DNA of 64,000 bases from Alisma plantago-aquatica (taxonomy: Eukaryota; Streptophyta; Magnoliopsida; Alismatales; Alismataceae), in the NCBI GenBank assembly GCA_963693085.1, contig OY856411.1, forward strand, positions 1,347,620,550 through 1,347,684,549. Reading direction: 5' to 3'. The notes beneath the pieces are model-generated. The model ran no database searches. It saw nothing but the letters and a program-made list of their open reading frames with translations, and was not told where the DNA came from. Below, one piece after another: positions 12,298-25,368 of the stretch (the first letter of the stretch is position 1; each line of letters begins with the position of its first letter). The position numbers were made by a program, and so were the translations under genes.

Positions 12298-14498
12298 TGT
12301 TGGGTTTTAGGGGAGATAGAGAAGGCAGCGAAAACAAAAATTTTCTTCTCCCAAACCCTGAATAAAGGAATCGCGTCAACGTCTATACAATAGGAAGGAT
12401 GGTTTGTAGAGGCGTACCTTGTCCCGAGGCTTGCTCGATGACTTTACCTCACGGCTTGCGCGGTCTTCAACTCCGGTCTTGGACGGTGTCTGTGCAACTC
12501 TTGGTCTCACTGGGACTGGCACCTCCTCGTATCACCGAGACTGTCGGGATTGGCAGCTGTCCTCCGAGCGGCAGAAGTCTCTCACCTCTGAATTAGTCCA
12601 CACAGATTACCTGGAACTCCGATCTCCTTGTCCTACAAGGAATCGGAAGGAGTTGCACCCTCCTATCAGCATACTAATCACCGACACACTCTCCTGCCAC
12701 CAGTTTATTTCTGCAGTTGTCTTTCCCTTATTGTGACTCCCATATCAGGTAGCACTTGCTTGGGCTCTCTCTCGGTTACCAAAACTAGAGAGAATGACAA
12801 CTTTGCAGAGCAACTGGTGCACTGAGTTGTTGTTCTGAGAAGCCCCCACTACCCCTATATATAGGAGGGTCATGGGACATGGTTCTCTATCCCAGGCAAT
12901 GTGGGATTAATGCAGGAGTAGAAGGGTTCACAATTTTCCACAAAACAACCAACTGCGCCACCTGAACCGATCGTTTCAACCATGAAACGGTCGGTTGGAG
13001 AGTTGAGCCGATCGGTTCACACCTCAAATGATCAGTTGGGGCACCTAAGCCGATCGGTTCACTTTTGAGACGATCGGTTCGTGGTCCTGATCCAACTCAA
13101 ATTGACTTTCATATTTTTCTCCAATTAATCAAATATTAATCGTTGTCCAAATCAAATTTGTACAAGTGAAATAAATTGTTTTTGCAAAATAGTCTTCTCA
13201 CTTTCCAAAAGATCTCGGTTAGACCAGTTGTGCCGATAGGTTCAACCCTTGAACCGGTCATCTCAGCCTGTCTTGAGTCGATCGGTTCATCACATGAGCC
13301 GATCAGTTGGAAGTGCAGACTGTGCAAAATCAATCAATTGTAGTTTCAATCAATTTGATACTCTAATCAATCGATCCAACACCTTGAATACTATGATTTT
13401 GAGCTACCAATTGATTGAGTGTTTAGTTTAACTACTAAAATCCTTTAGTAATCAATCTAAACATCGTTTGTGGATAAACTCCTCTTCCAGGTTAAATCCT
13501 ATGTGTGTGACCCTGCAGGTCCATTTCACGTTGGTAGTGAAATTCCATAACATTTATGACTTCACAAGCAAAGATAGGTGCCTGGTTGCACATAAGTACT
13601 ACCCAAGTGAAATAGAAAGTTGGAGAACAACTTTCAATCCTAAAATCCGTGAATGGTGTTACAGTGAATGTATAATTCCTTTGTCACTGATATCCCGAAT
13701 GAACTTGAGGCATGGAACAATCATCCTGTCAACGTTCATTCACTTTCTTGATCTCACAGTAGATTGGAGGAGATATGTATGACATCAATATCGCATACTG
13801 ATTCACACATGCGTGCGCATGCCTATCTCAATCCTACTCATCAAGTGGCCATGGATATCAAACTACCTCAGGAGGGATAAATCCCATATCTATCACTCAT
13901 CCCTCAAAAGCCCCATGTGTCAAAGCCACCCAATCATCACCTTTATAACAACCCATGTTTCAGGACTGCGTTTGATTATGTCAAAGTGTACCCAACGACA
14001 TGTGTTGAGTGTAGTGATTTCAGGTCAAAGAATCACACTCACCACCATCACTGTGAGAACTAACTGTGACTACCATGTCATGGTTCCATGTGTCAAACTC
14101 ACGGTGGGTCTGTTCAGTAAACTTGTTCTCTAACAAGTACATATGTGTTTGGTTTGATATCTCCATATCATGACTAATGAGATTCTATCATCAACCAACA
14201 CCACAATCTAGTCTTGTGTGTCATTGTTGTCTATCTACCTTCCACAATGACATCTGACTAGGGACATAACAAGAATGTACAAACTCTTAGCATCTGTATG
14301 ATGTCATCGTTCAGGTCCTCAACCTAAAAGCATACGTCATTGAGTATTTTCATTCTCTAGACATTCAATCTGTTATATTATTATCTCATATGACAGAACC
14401 AGAAAGAATTGGAAGCTTGCCTTTGATGTTTATCAAATCAATCTTGATGTATCCCACCAATCCTCGCATGATTGGCTCTCAGGGCATACATACCAACA
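12298..14498 (-). repeat. 3' LTR of the outer element
   Basis: 2201 bp, TGTTGGG at the plus-left end and ACCAACA at the right end, hence TG/CA termini on the element strand too. It aligns with 28344-30586, with numerous substitutions. It contains two clusters of the ACCGATCGGTTCA-type motif (about 12960-13085 and 13225-13310). Confidence 0.9.
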
Positions 14499-14511
14499 GA
14501 CTCCCACTTGC
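14499..14511 (-). other. Polypurine tract of the outer element
   Basis: Plus GACTCCCACTTGC reads GCAAGTGGGAGTC on the element strand, adjoining the 3' LTR. The nested copy has the identical tract at 25356-25368. Confidence 0.8.
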
Positions 14512-16882
14512 ATTGTGAGCCAATCACCCTTGAATCATATTCATAGTGATCCTCAAACATGTCCCACATGCTACTGTGCTCTTGTGCTAACATAGTGAGT
14601 TATGGCAAAATCCTGCCAAAGTCGGTATTAAGTGCATGTCTCTCATCTCTTCACTGTATGTCACACGTATGAGATGGAGTAGCCGTAATATGCGATCTAG
14701 TATTCCTTTGCTAACCTTTATCCACATTGCATGACCAAGTACTCTTACTTGTCATCAAAGATCGGAATATTTATAAGTTCATCTCATGAACTTCCAGATC
14801 CATATAGTATCCATTGATGTTCTCTAACACAAGGATACTCGGCCTTTCCTTTTAAATGACTTTATTGGAATGTTTCCAATTACCAACAAACATTCACTTT
14901 TATATATCCCATATATATTGCGATTAATTTTCTGTCCTTTTCGGAAGTTTGCATCAGTGTAACTCTTTACAGTGATCCTTTCCTTATTTTCATAGAACTA
15001 GTACTTCTTAAGTACTTATCAAGTTCTCATGGTCTTCCAGTAACCCTTACTGGAACTAGACAGACATCCACTCGTCATGTCCCACATATGAGTTTTCAGG
15101 ATGAGCGCATCATATTGTCATGTCCTACATACAAGATGATGAATGCGTTTTGTTCTTTCCATGTCCATTCATGTAAGATAATGGGATGATTACATACATG
15201 ATAGATCTACATCTATTCTTAGTGTTCCCATTCTTCATAAGAATTGGACACTTGGCCTTGGGATCCAAACTCCATGTAACATGGACAAGTTTTCTCCCAC
15301 TGAATCTATGCACACTGAACCCTTCAGTGTAGATTTCCAATGTATGATCTCTCTTTTTAGGTCAAGAGGTTTTCGAGAACTATCTCTGTAGATCTCTATT
15401 CCTATCACATAGGAAACATCTCTATCTTCTTTAAAGATAATTTCCACTTTGGATTTCCATTCTAGAACATTTCCATTTCACATCAACATGTGGAATGTGA
15501 ATACGCTCCCACTAAATCACAGATCCCTTCTTTATCTTTGACATATCAGTCAAACCCTTTGACTATATCATCAAAGTAAAGATCTAGCTTTGAGTTGCTT
15601 GTACTCAATCAATCACATTGATTAGTCCATTGTAACTTATAGACTTCATTTGCATTAATGGATTAATAAACCTTATAGGTCATGTCGCATACACATCCTT
15701 TGTTTTATTCCTCATAGAAATGTGGTTTTAGTATCCGTATGACAAATCTTTTAGTCATTAAGTTGCAATCAACAAGCATCATCCTTCTCAAAATGTCATC
15801 CATGTGTCTTAAAACTTAAGACTCATTCACACTTATGGATTTCATCCCAACAGGTGCTACCATCAAGGTCATACCTTACGGTTCACATGGAAGTCATTTA
15901 GGATGTAATGGTCATAAACCATAACTCAAAATCCACTTCCTCATATCATCTAGATTGTTGACTCATTATATGACCAACTCATCACATAGATAATTGAGGG
16001 GTATCTGTCAAGGATATAGGAACTCACAACTCCTTGTGTTTCTTAATCTCCTTTATTAGTGTGGGGTATTCTTAAGAAGAAATTAGTTATTTGATAATCA
16101 TCCTCTACCTCCTTAGAGTATGACTCCTTATTGATTTAGAAAATCACCATGCCTTAATCATGAGTTCACTGTGATACACTATCATAATCACTCACAAATT
16201 TCTCAAACATTTGGTTCAAGTATTTCATTCATTGATCTCATCAAGAATTAACACTTTACCAAATTCGTACTTCATCTATGATATTCTTGAACACTTCAAG
16301 ATATTCATATTGGTATTTCTCTAAACACCAATTGAAGTATTAGCATTAACTCCAATAAGTATGTAAATACATCACATGTATTATACCTAATAGGATAATC
16401 ATTCTCCCACTACCACTAGTGAAGATTGATTAATCATGTCTAAGATATTCATGTCTCTTACTGGTTCTCTAACCAAAAGAGTCTAGCTTTTCCATCATAT
16501 GGAAACTAGAAATGAATTTCTCATGATTTATGCTAATTTGATTGTTTGAGTTATCAATAAATTTTAGGTATCATTTTATCTTATGCATACTAAGTATCAC
16601 AAGATAAACAAGGCATTGCCATAAAGATCATATCTTTGAGATTGAAACACCAACTTTATTAATTACTATCATTGTCATACAATATGCAAAAATAATGTGT
16701 TTCTATCCATTGGCAAATATGAAATAGTAGTTCATAACTCTATTACATGCCTTTATGGATGAAAATAAACTAAAGTACTCCTATCTATGGCGGCAACACT
16801 TGCCCCATTCATTGAGTGCTTTACATTTTATATCTTGGTATCATATACCTCAAAAATGTTACAAGTTTATTTCATGACACCT
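14512..16882 (-). other. Decayed pol-derived region of the outer element
   Basis: No long frame. The minus frame 15447-15235 reads FKEDRDVSYVIGIEIYRDSS, the segment that follows the RT palm in copia polyproteins. The same fragment occurs in the nested copy at 24420-24490, and the surrounding sequence is collinear between the copies. This shows that a copia pol eroded in the common ancestor of both. Confidence 0.7.
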
Positions 16883-17737
16883 TCAGGTGGAGACGTTCGT
16901 TGCCTCCTTCTTCTTTAGTTCTTCCAGATAGAGTGGACAATTCCTTTTCCAATGTTCTAGCTTCTGACAATGGTGGCAATTGCCTCTCTTGGTCATGCCT
17001 CCCTTGGTCTTGAGAGATGAAGACGACTTGGGTTGTTGGCTAGCATCAGAACCTTTCTTAGCTTTGCACTTGCCCTTGTTCTTGGACTTGCCTTTCTTAT
17101 CGTTGATCATCATCACAGACTTAGGCTTGTCCTTCTTCATCTGTGTCTCGGCTGTCCTCAACATGCCCAACAAATCTGTCAATGGCTTATCAAAGTTGTT
17201 CATGTTGTAGTTCATCACAAACTGGCTGTAGGATTCTGGAAACGATTGCAATATCACATCAGTAGCCAACTCTTGGCTCAGGGGAAATCCCAGTCTCGTC
17301 AGGTTCTTCACATACCCAATCATCTTGAGCGTGTGAGGACCAACTGGATCTCCTTCTGCCATGACGCACTTGAACAGTGCCCTGGAGACATCATATCTCT
17401 CTTGTCGTGCTTGATCTTCATACATGTTCTTGAGATGCTGAATCATCTCAATGACACCCATGTTCTCATGTTGTCTCTACAACTCGTGGTTCATGGAGCA
17501 CAACATCAAGCACTTTGCATCAATGGCATCATCAGAATGCTTCTTATAAGCATCCCTTTCTGCCTTTGGTGCGGTAGGAGCAGGTTCCTCTAGAACTAGA
17601 GTATCCAGGACATAGAGCTTTCACTCTTGAGTGAGAACAATTCTTAATGTCCTAAACCAGCCGTGGAAGTTAGTCCCATTCAGCTTGTCCTTCCCAAGGA
17701 CCGATTGCAACAAAAAGTGATTGTTGTTTTTTGTCAT
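16883..17737 (-). pseudogene. gag of the outer element, one nonsense codon
   Basis: 285 codons including the stop, exactly the length of the intact copy at 22123-22977. The ATG complement is at 17735-17737. An in-frame TGA near 17620 replaces CGA in the intact copy, a change at a CpG. Downstream the frame is open for 192 residues (16883-17461) with the UBN2-like capsid region (GFPLSQELATDVILQSFPES) and a CCHC knuckle CHHCQKLEHWKRNC, where Gly before His is replaced by Glu. A basic Lys-rich linker precedes the knuckle. The family protein packages element RNA. This copy is probably dead. Confidence 0.85.
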
Positions 17738-18437
17738 TTGTACTATAAAAGGAAACATGTGCAATTTAGTCCAAAATTCAATTTTGACTTATTTGATTGA
17801 TTTGAAAAGTTGACGATATAATTAGGACTTCAATTAATTATCGCTCCCACTATTTTGTTCAAATTGATAGCCCTCACCATCAATTCGGAAGATTGCAGTG
17901 TACAATCTTCTAGTGGGTCAAGATCCTGAAATCCTCTAAGTCATGGACCAGCTAGGGTTGTCACCCATAACTTAGATCTTCTAGGTAGGCAACTTTTGCC
18001 AATTGCATCATATGCAACTCTTGAAAGATGTCATATGCAACTCTTTGCCATGATCACCTCCATGCCTTAAGGTGCTAGATCCTTTCTAGGTCACCTTGTT
18101 AAGTCCGACCCAAAGCCAACACGATGAATATGCACCCTACTAGGGCAGACCACATATCCATCCTTCACTCTTCCACGAGATAGACGGTGCACCATGCTAG
18201 GGCGTGCCTACACTTGGCCGATCAAGCTTTTTACATGTGTCACATTTGGAAGGCATCTAAAACTTTAATATTTAATGAGGGATTTGGTTTTATAGGTGCA
18301 TATACATATCCGATCACCAAAATATATAGTATGTATCATATACATGCTATATTCCACAGAAAACATGTGAAACAATAAAAGCGATGGTTATGACCATCCT
18401 ATTGTGATTCCTCGAGCCAAGAGGAATCACAATCATC
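17738..18437 (-). other. Gag-proximal half of the outer leader
   Basis: Untranslated sequence collinear, in reverse complement, with about 21420-22122 of the nested copy. It ends in TCATC (18433-18437), the left duplication of the nested insertion. The frames present are short and without domains. Confidence 0.7.
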
Positions 18438-20681
18438 TGCTGGTATGTATGCCTTGAGAGCCAATCATGGGATGATTGGTGGGATACATTAAGATTGATT
18501 TGATAAACATCAAAGGCAAGCTTCCAATTCTTTCTGGTTCAGTCATATGAGATGGTGATAGAACAAATTGAATGTCTAGAGAATGGCAGTACTCAATGAT
18601 GTATGCCTTCAGGTTCAGGACCTGAACGATGAGATCATACGGATGCTAAGAGTTTGTACATTCTTGTTATGTCCCTATTCATATGTCATTGTGGAAGGTA
18701 GATAGACAATAATGACACACAAGACTAGATTGTGGTGTTGGTTGATGACAGAATCTCATTAGTCATGATATAGAGATATCAAACCAAACACATAGGTTCT
18801 TGTTAGAGAACAAGTGTACCAGACAGACCCACCATGAGTTTGACACATGGAACCATGACATGATAGTCACAGTCAGTACTCACAGTGATGGTGGTGAGTG
18901 TGATTCTTTGACCTGAAATCACTGCACTCAACACATGTCGTTGGGCACACTTTGACATCATCAAACACAGTCCTGAAACATGGGTTGTTATAAAGGTGAT
19001 GATTGGGTGGCTTTGACACATGGGGCTTTTGAGGGGTGAGTGATAGATATGGGATTTGTCCCTCCTGAGGGAATTTGGTATCCATGGCCACCTGATGAGT
19101 AGGATTGAGAAAGGCGTGCACGCATGTGTGAATCAATATGTGATATTGATGTCATACATATATCTTCCAATCTACTCTGAGATCAAGAAAGTGAATGAAC
19201 GTTTACCGGATGACAGTTCCATGCCTCGAGTTCATTCGGTATATCAGTGACAAAGGAATTATACATTCATTGTAACACCATTCACGGATTGTAGGATTGA
19301 AAGTTGTTCTCCAACTTTCTTTTTCACTTGGGTAGCACTGATTTGTGACTAGGCACCGCTCTTTGCTTGTGAAGTCATAAGTGTTATGAACTTTTACTGC
19401 CAATGTGAAACGGACCTGCAGGGTCACACACATAGGATTTAACCTGGAAAAGGAGTTTTGTCCACAAACAATGTTTAGATTGATTACTAAAGGAGTTTAG
19501 TAGTTCAATTAAACACTCAATTGATTGATAGCTCAAAATCATAATGTTCAAGGTGTTGGACTAATTGATTAGAGTATCAGATTGATTGAAATCGCAATTG
19601 ACTAATTCTGCACAATCTGCACTCCCAACCGATCGACTCATGCGATGAACTGATCGGCTCAGCTTGGTGAACCGATCGGCTCAGCTAGTGAGTCGATCGG
19701 CTCATGGACAGGGTGAACGATTGCTTCAAGTGTTGAAACGATCGGTTCAACTGTTGCAACTGAGCAAGTTGGGAAAGTCGGATTGGTGAGAATTTTCCTT
19801 TCGTTTCACTTGCCCAATTTGATTGGGAAAAAATATTGGTATTTGATACCAATTAGAAACAAAAGAAGGAAAGTCGATCAGGAACTTATCGGGACCACGA
19901 ACCGATCGGTTCAGAAAGTGAACCGACCATTTCATGGGTCCCAACCGATCGGTTGAGTGTCAACCGACCAGCTCAGGTCCCCAACCGACTGTTTCAGTTG
20001 TGAAACGATCGGTTCAGGTTGCGAGTTGGTTGCTTTTTGTGGAAAATCTCGAACCCTTCTACTCCTGCTTTTAGTCCCATATTGCCCGGGATGGAGAACC
20101 CTGTCCCATGACCCTCCTATATATATGGGTATTGGGGGCTTCTCAAAGTACAACTCAGTGCAACCAGTTGCTCTGTAAAGTTGTCGTTCTCTCTGGTTTT
20201 GGTAACTGAGAGAGCTCGAGCAAGTGCTACCCGAAAAGGGAGGCACAACAAGGGAAAGACAACTGCAGTTGTGACTGGTGGTAGGAGAGTGTGTTGGCGA
20301 CTAGTATGTTGATAGGAGGGTGCCACTCCTTCCAATTCCTTGTGGGACAAGGAGATTGGAGTTCCAGGTGGTCCGTGTGGACTACTTCAGAGGCGGGAGG
20401 TTTTTGCCGCTCAGGAGGACAACTGTCAATCCCAATAGTCCCAGTGAGACCAGGAGTCTTCAGTCCCGGTGCGATCAGGAGCTGCACAGACACCGTCCAA
20501 GATCGGAGGTGAAGACCGCACAAGCCACGAGGTATTGTTGCCGAGCAAGCCTCGGGACAAGGTATGATTCCATAAACCATCATTTCCTATTGTATAGACG
20601 TTGACGCGTTTCCTTGCTCTGGGTTTGGGGAGAATTTTTTTTTGTTTCCGCTGCCTTCTCTGCCTCCCCTAAAATCCAACA
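18438..20681 (+). repeat. 5' LTR of the inner element
   Basis: 2244 bp, starting TGCTGGTATG (TGTTGG in the partner) and ending CCAACA. Motif clusters occupy about 19620-19760 and 19890-20025. A TATATATGGG stretch near 20120 sits about 60 bp before an AGTTGTCGTTCTC segment and may be the core promoter TATA; this is inference. Confidence 0.9.
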
Positions 20682-20682
20682 G

Positions 20683-20696
20683 TGGTATCAGAGCCA
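20683..20696 (+). other. Primer binding site of the inner element
   Basis: TGGTATCAGAGCCA, the standard initiator-Met tRNA complement, one base after the LTR end. Confidence 0.92.
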
Positions 20697-22122
20697 CGTC
20701 AACTTCTCTATACTTTAGGAATATCGATTTGATCGATTTTGGTTTGTCGCCTTTATTTATTACATACGATGCGAATAAAATTGGCTTTATGCATGTCCAA
20801 TCCTAAATCCACAAATCCCAATTTACATATATGATATGTATTATTAATGCACTCGATACGTGTTGCCCTTAAATGAGTTTTATGGTGGATGTATAGCGTG
20901 GTTATGGCCAATAAACCCTATCTGTGTATGGTTTTATGTGGTTGCTTGCATCTCGGTCTGCGCACCGATCTTCCTTCTCCTATTCCTGATGTAACTCGAA
21001 ATAATTCGAGATTTGTTTCCTACCTTTGCTCCCCTTGAATGTAACTCGAGGTTTCTCTTTTAACAATATAAAATAGGATAGATTTTATTTCATGTTATGT
21101 CAAAGAACGGAGGACATCGAGACGACAGCTGAAACGATCGGTTCAAGGCATGAACCGATCGGTTGACATTCCAGACGATCGGTTCAAGGAGTGAGCCGAT
21201 CGGTTGATGACCAGTTCGAGGAGCGAGACGAGCGGGTGGCGGCCATGACGAGATGCATGACGACCAGGTGAACCGATCGGTTGGAGGAGCCAACCAATCG
21301 ACTGGTGGCACCCAGCCGACCAGTCTGATGGCGAGCCGATCATTCATGTGATGAGTTGATCAAACCTAGAAAGGCAAAGCACAGAGTTCATCTTATAAAG
21401 GTTGCATGTGATGTAGACCTAGATGACCATGATTCCTCTTGGCTCGAGGAATCACATTAGGATGTCCATAATCATCGCTATTATTGTTTTGCATGTTTTC
21501 TGTGGGATATAACATGCATATGATACATACTATATATTGTGGGGATTGGATATGTATATGTTTATAAAAACTAAATCCCTCATTAAAATATTAAGTATTA
21601 TATGCCTTCCATTAGCGACACACATGAAAAACTCGATCGACCAAGCGTAGGTTATGCCAAAGCATGGTGCACCGTCTATCTTGTGGAAGTGTGAAGGGTA
21701 GACATGTAGGTTCTGCCAAAGCAGGGTGCATGTTTACCGTGTCGGCTTTTGGGTTAGACTTAACTGGTGATTCTTAGAGCGTCTAAGCCCAGAGGCAAGG
21801 AATGTTCATGGCAAGGTGTTGCGCATGTTCATTCATCAAGAGTTGCATATGATGCAATTGGCATGATGGCCTACCTAAATAGTCAAGATTGTGGGCGATC
21901 AGCCAAAGCTGACTCATGACTTGATGAAATATGGATCTTGCCCACTAGAAGGTTGTACGCTACAATCTTCTGAATTGATGGTGAGGGCTATCAATTTGAA
22001 CTAAAATAGTGGGAGCGATAATTAATTAAAGGCCTAATTTTTATCATCAAATTTTAAAATCAATCAAATAAGTCAAAAATGAGTTTTTGGACTAAAATTG
22101 CATATTTCTTTTTGTAGTACAA
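20697..22122 (+). promoter_or_regulatory. Long leader with a third motif cluster
   Basis: 1.4-kb untranslated leader. About 21128-21350 holds a dense run of ACCGATCGGTTCA-type motifs in both orientations. The remainder matches the outer leader halves at 17738-18437 and 27639-28330. No coding domain is seen. The array suggests binding sites or RNA structure, but function is unknown. Confidence 0.6.
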
Positions 22123-22977
22123 ATGGCAACAAACAACAATCACTTTTCTTTGCGATCGGTCCTTGAAAAGGACAAGCTAAATGGGACAAACTTCCACGAC
22201 TGGTATAGGACATTGAGAATTGTTCTCACTCAAGATCGAAAGCTCTATGTCCTAGATACTCCAATTCCAGAGGAACCTGCTCCTAATGCACCAAAGACAG
22301 AAAGGGATGCTTACAAGAAGCATTCTGATGATGCCATTGATGCAAAGTGCTTAATGTTGTTCTCTATGAACAATGAGTTGCAGAGACAACATGAGAACAT
22401 TGGTGTCATTGAGATGATTCAACATCTCAGGAACATGTATGAAGATCAAGCACGGCAAGAGAGATACAATGTCTCAAGGGTGTTGTTCAAGTGCATCATG
22501 ACAGAAGGAGATCCAGTTGGTCCTCACACACTCAAGATGATTAGGTATGTGGAGAACCTGCAAAGACTGGGATTTCCACTGAGCCAAGAGTTGGCTACTG
22601 ACGTGACACTGCAATCGTTGCCAGAATCCTACAGTCAGTTTGTGATGAACTACAACATGAACAACTTTGATAGGCCACTGTCAGAGTTGTTGGGCATGTT
22701 GAGGACAGTCGAGATACAGATGAAGAAGGACAAGCCTAAGTCTGTGATGGTGATCACAAGCAAGAAAGGCAAGTCCAAGCACAAGGGCAAGGGAAAAGCT
22801 AAGAAAGGTTCTGATGCTAGCCAAGAGCCCAAGTCGTCTTCAGCTCTCAAGGCCAAGGGAGGCGTGACCAAGAAAGGCAATTGCCACCATTGTCAAAAGC
22901 CAGGACATTGGAAAAGGAATTGTCCTCTCTATCTGGAAGAACAAAAGAAGAAGGAGACGACTGATGTCTCCACTTAA
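22123..22977 (+). CDS. Intact copia-type gag, 284 residues
   Basis: The longest convincing intact protein frame in the window. The start ATG at 22123 is the first in the leader that opens the conserved capsid region. Residues about 15-45 hold KLNGTNFHDWYRTLRIVLTQ, the copia gag opening. Residues 95-205 are a UBN2-like helical capsid region (GFPLSQELATDVTLQSLPES, FVMNYNMNNFDRPL). Residues 205-250 are Lys/Ser-rich and likely bind RNA. Residues about 255-270 form a complete CCHC zinc knuckle CHHCQKPGHWKRNC. The protein ends MSTx-like with DVST and a normal stop. No protease or pol follows in frame. Its maintenance while pol decayed suggests that gag was kept useful, in cis or in trans, during amplification. 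Confidence 0.92.
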   Translation: MATNNNHFSLRSVLEKDKLNGTNFHDWYRTLRIVLTQDRKLYVLDTPIPEEPAPNAPKTERDAYKKHSDDAIDAKCLMLFSMNNELQRQHENIGVIEMIQHLRNMYEDQARQERYNVSRVLFKCIMTEGDPVGPHTLKMIRYVENLQRLGFPLSQELATDVTLQSLPESYSQFVMNYNMNNFDRPLSELLGMLRTVEIQMKKDKPKSVMVITSKKGKSKHKGKGKAKKGSDASQEPKSSSALKAKGGVTKKGNCHHCQKPGHWKRNCPLYLEEQKKKETTDVST

Positions 22978-25355
22978 AGGTGTCATGAAAGTAAACTTGT
23001 AACACTTTTGAGGTATATGATACCAAGATGTAAAGTGTAAAGCACTCATAAATGGGGCAAGTGTTGCCGCCATAGATAGGAGTACTTTAGTTTATTTTCA
23101 GCCTATAAGGCATGTAATACAGTTATGAACTGCTATTTCATATTTGCCAATAGATAGAAACACTTTATTTTTGCATATTGTATGACAATGATGGCAATCA
23201 ATAAAGAGATGTTTCAATTCTAAAGATATGATCTTTGTGGCAATGCCTTGTTTATCTTGTGGTATTTGATATGCATAAGATAAAATGATACCTAAAAGTT
23301 ATAGATAACTCAAACAATAAAATTATCATCAATCATGAGAAATTCATTTCTAGTTTCCATGTGATGGATAAATCTAGACTCTTTTGGTTAGAGAACCAGT
23401 AAGAGACATGAATATCTTGGATATGATTAATCAATCTCCACTAAAGGTAGTGGGAGAATGATTATCCTATTAGGTATGATACATGTGATGTATTTACATA
23501 CCTATTGGAACAAATGCTAATACTTCAAATGGTGTTTAAAGAAATACCAATATGAATATCTTGAAGTGTTCAAGATTATCATAAATGAAGTACAAATTTG
23601 GTAAAGTGTTAATTCTTGATGAGATCAATGAATGAAACACTTGGACCAAATGTTTGAGATCCTTATGAGTGATTATGATAGTGTATCATAGTGAACTCAT
23701 GATTAAGGCATGGTGATGTCTAAATCAAGAAGGAATCATACTCTAAAGAGTTAGAGAATGATTATCAAATAATTGAATTCTTCTTAATAAAAGAATACCC
23801 CACACTAATAAAGGACATTGAGAATCACAAGGAGTTGTGAGTTCTTATATCCTTGACAGATACACCTCAATTATCCATGTGATGAGTTGATCATGTGATG
23901 AGTCAACTATCTAGATAAATATGAGGAACCGAATTTTGAGTTATGGTTTATGACCATTACATCCTAATGACTTCCATGTGAACCATAAGGTATGACCTTG
24001 ATGGTAGCACCCATTGGAATAAAATCCATAAGTGCAAATAAGTCTTAAGCGTCAAGACACATGGATAACATTTAGAGAAGGATGATGCTTGTTGATTTCA
24101 ACTTAATGACTAAGGCATTTGACATATGGATACTAAAACCGCATTCCTACGAGGAATAAAACAAGGATGTGTACATGACACAACCTATAAGGTTTATGAA
24201 TCCACTAATGCAAATGAAGTCTAGAAGTTATAATGGACTAATCAATGTGATTGATTGAGTACAAACAACTCATAATTGGATCTTTACTTTGATGATATAG
24301 TAAAAGGGTTTGACTGATATGTCAAAGATAAAGAAGGGATCTGTGATTTAGTGGGAGCATGTTCACATTCCACATGTTGATGTGAAATGAAAATGTTCCA
24401 GAATGGAAATCCAAAAGTGGAAATTATCTTTAAGGAAGATAGAGATGTTTCCTATGTGATAGGAATAGATATCTATAGAGATAGTTCTCAAAAATCTCTT
24501 GACCGAAAAAGAAAAAGCATACATTGGCAATCTGTACTGAAGGGTTTAGTATGCACAGATTCAGTGGGAGAAAACTTGTCCATGTAACATGGAGTTAGTA
24601 TCCCAAGGCCAAGTGTCCAATTCTTATGAAGAATGGGAACACTAAGAATAGATATGGATCTATCATGTATGTAATCATCCCATTATCTTGCATGTATCGA
24701 CATGGCAAGAACAAAATGCATTCATCATCTTGTATGTAGGACATGGCAATTTGATGTGCTCATCCTGATAACTCGTATGTGAGACGTGACAAGTGGATGT
24801 TTGTCTACTTCCAGTAAGGGTTACTGGAATACCATGAGAACTTGATAAGTACTTGAGAAGTGCTAGTTCTATGGATGTAAGGAAGAATTCAATGTAAAGA
24901 GTTACATTGATGCGGACTTCTGAAAGGACAGAAAATTAATCGCAAAATATATATAGGATATATAAAGGTGAAAGTTTGTTGATAATTGGAAGTGTTCCAA
25001 TAAAACCATTTAAAAGGAAATGCCGAGTATCTATGCGTTTGAGAACAACAATGGATACTATATGGATCTAGAAGTTCATGAGATGAACTTATAGATATTT
25101 CGCTCATTGATGACAAGTATGGAATCCTTGATCATGCAATGTGGCTAAAGATTAGCAAAGGAATACTGGATTGCATATTACGGCAACACCATCTCATACA
25201 TGTGACGTACAATGAAGAGATGAGAGACATGCAGTTAAGAACTGACTTTGGAAAGGTGTTTTCATAACTCACTATGTTGGCACAAGAGCACAGTAACATG
25301 TGGGACATGTTTGAAGATCACTATGAATATGATTCAAGGGTGATTGGCTCGCAGT
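22978..25355 (+). other. Decayed pol-derived region of the inner element
   Basis: Collinear with the outer copy at 14512-16882. Recognisable traces, in several frames, are FKEDRDVSYVIGIDIYRDSS (about 24420-24480, end of RT) and, near 24900-25045, SYIDADF and AEYLCV, which fit copia RNase H. Integrase and the RT catalytic motif are not found. The trace order matches copia pol. Confidence 0.65.
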
Positions 25356-25368
25356 GCAAGTGGGAGTC
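25356..25368 (+). other. Polypurine tract of the inner element
   Basis: GCAAGTGGGAGTC immediately before the 3' LTR TGTTGG. Confidence 0.85.

Noticed and set aside
18803..19433. Repeated frames of 60-106 codons found in all four LTRs of the gag-only family
   Set aside because: They recur because the LTR recurs, occur on both strands, and contain no domain.
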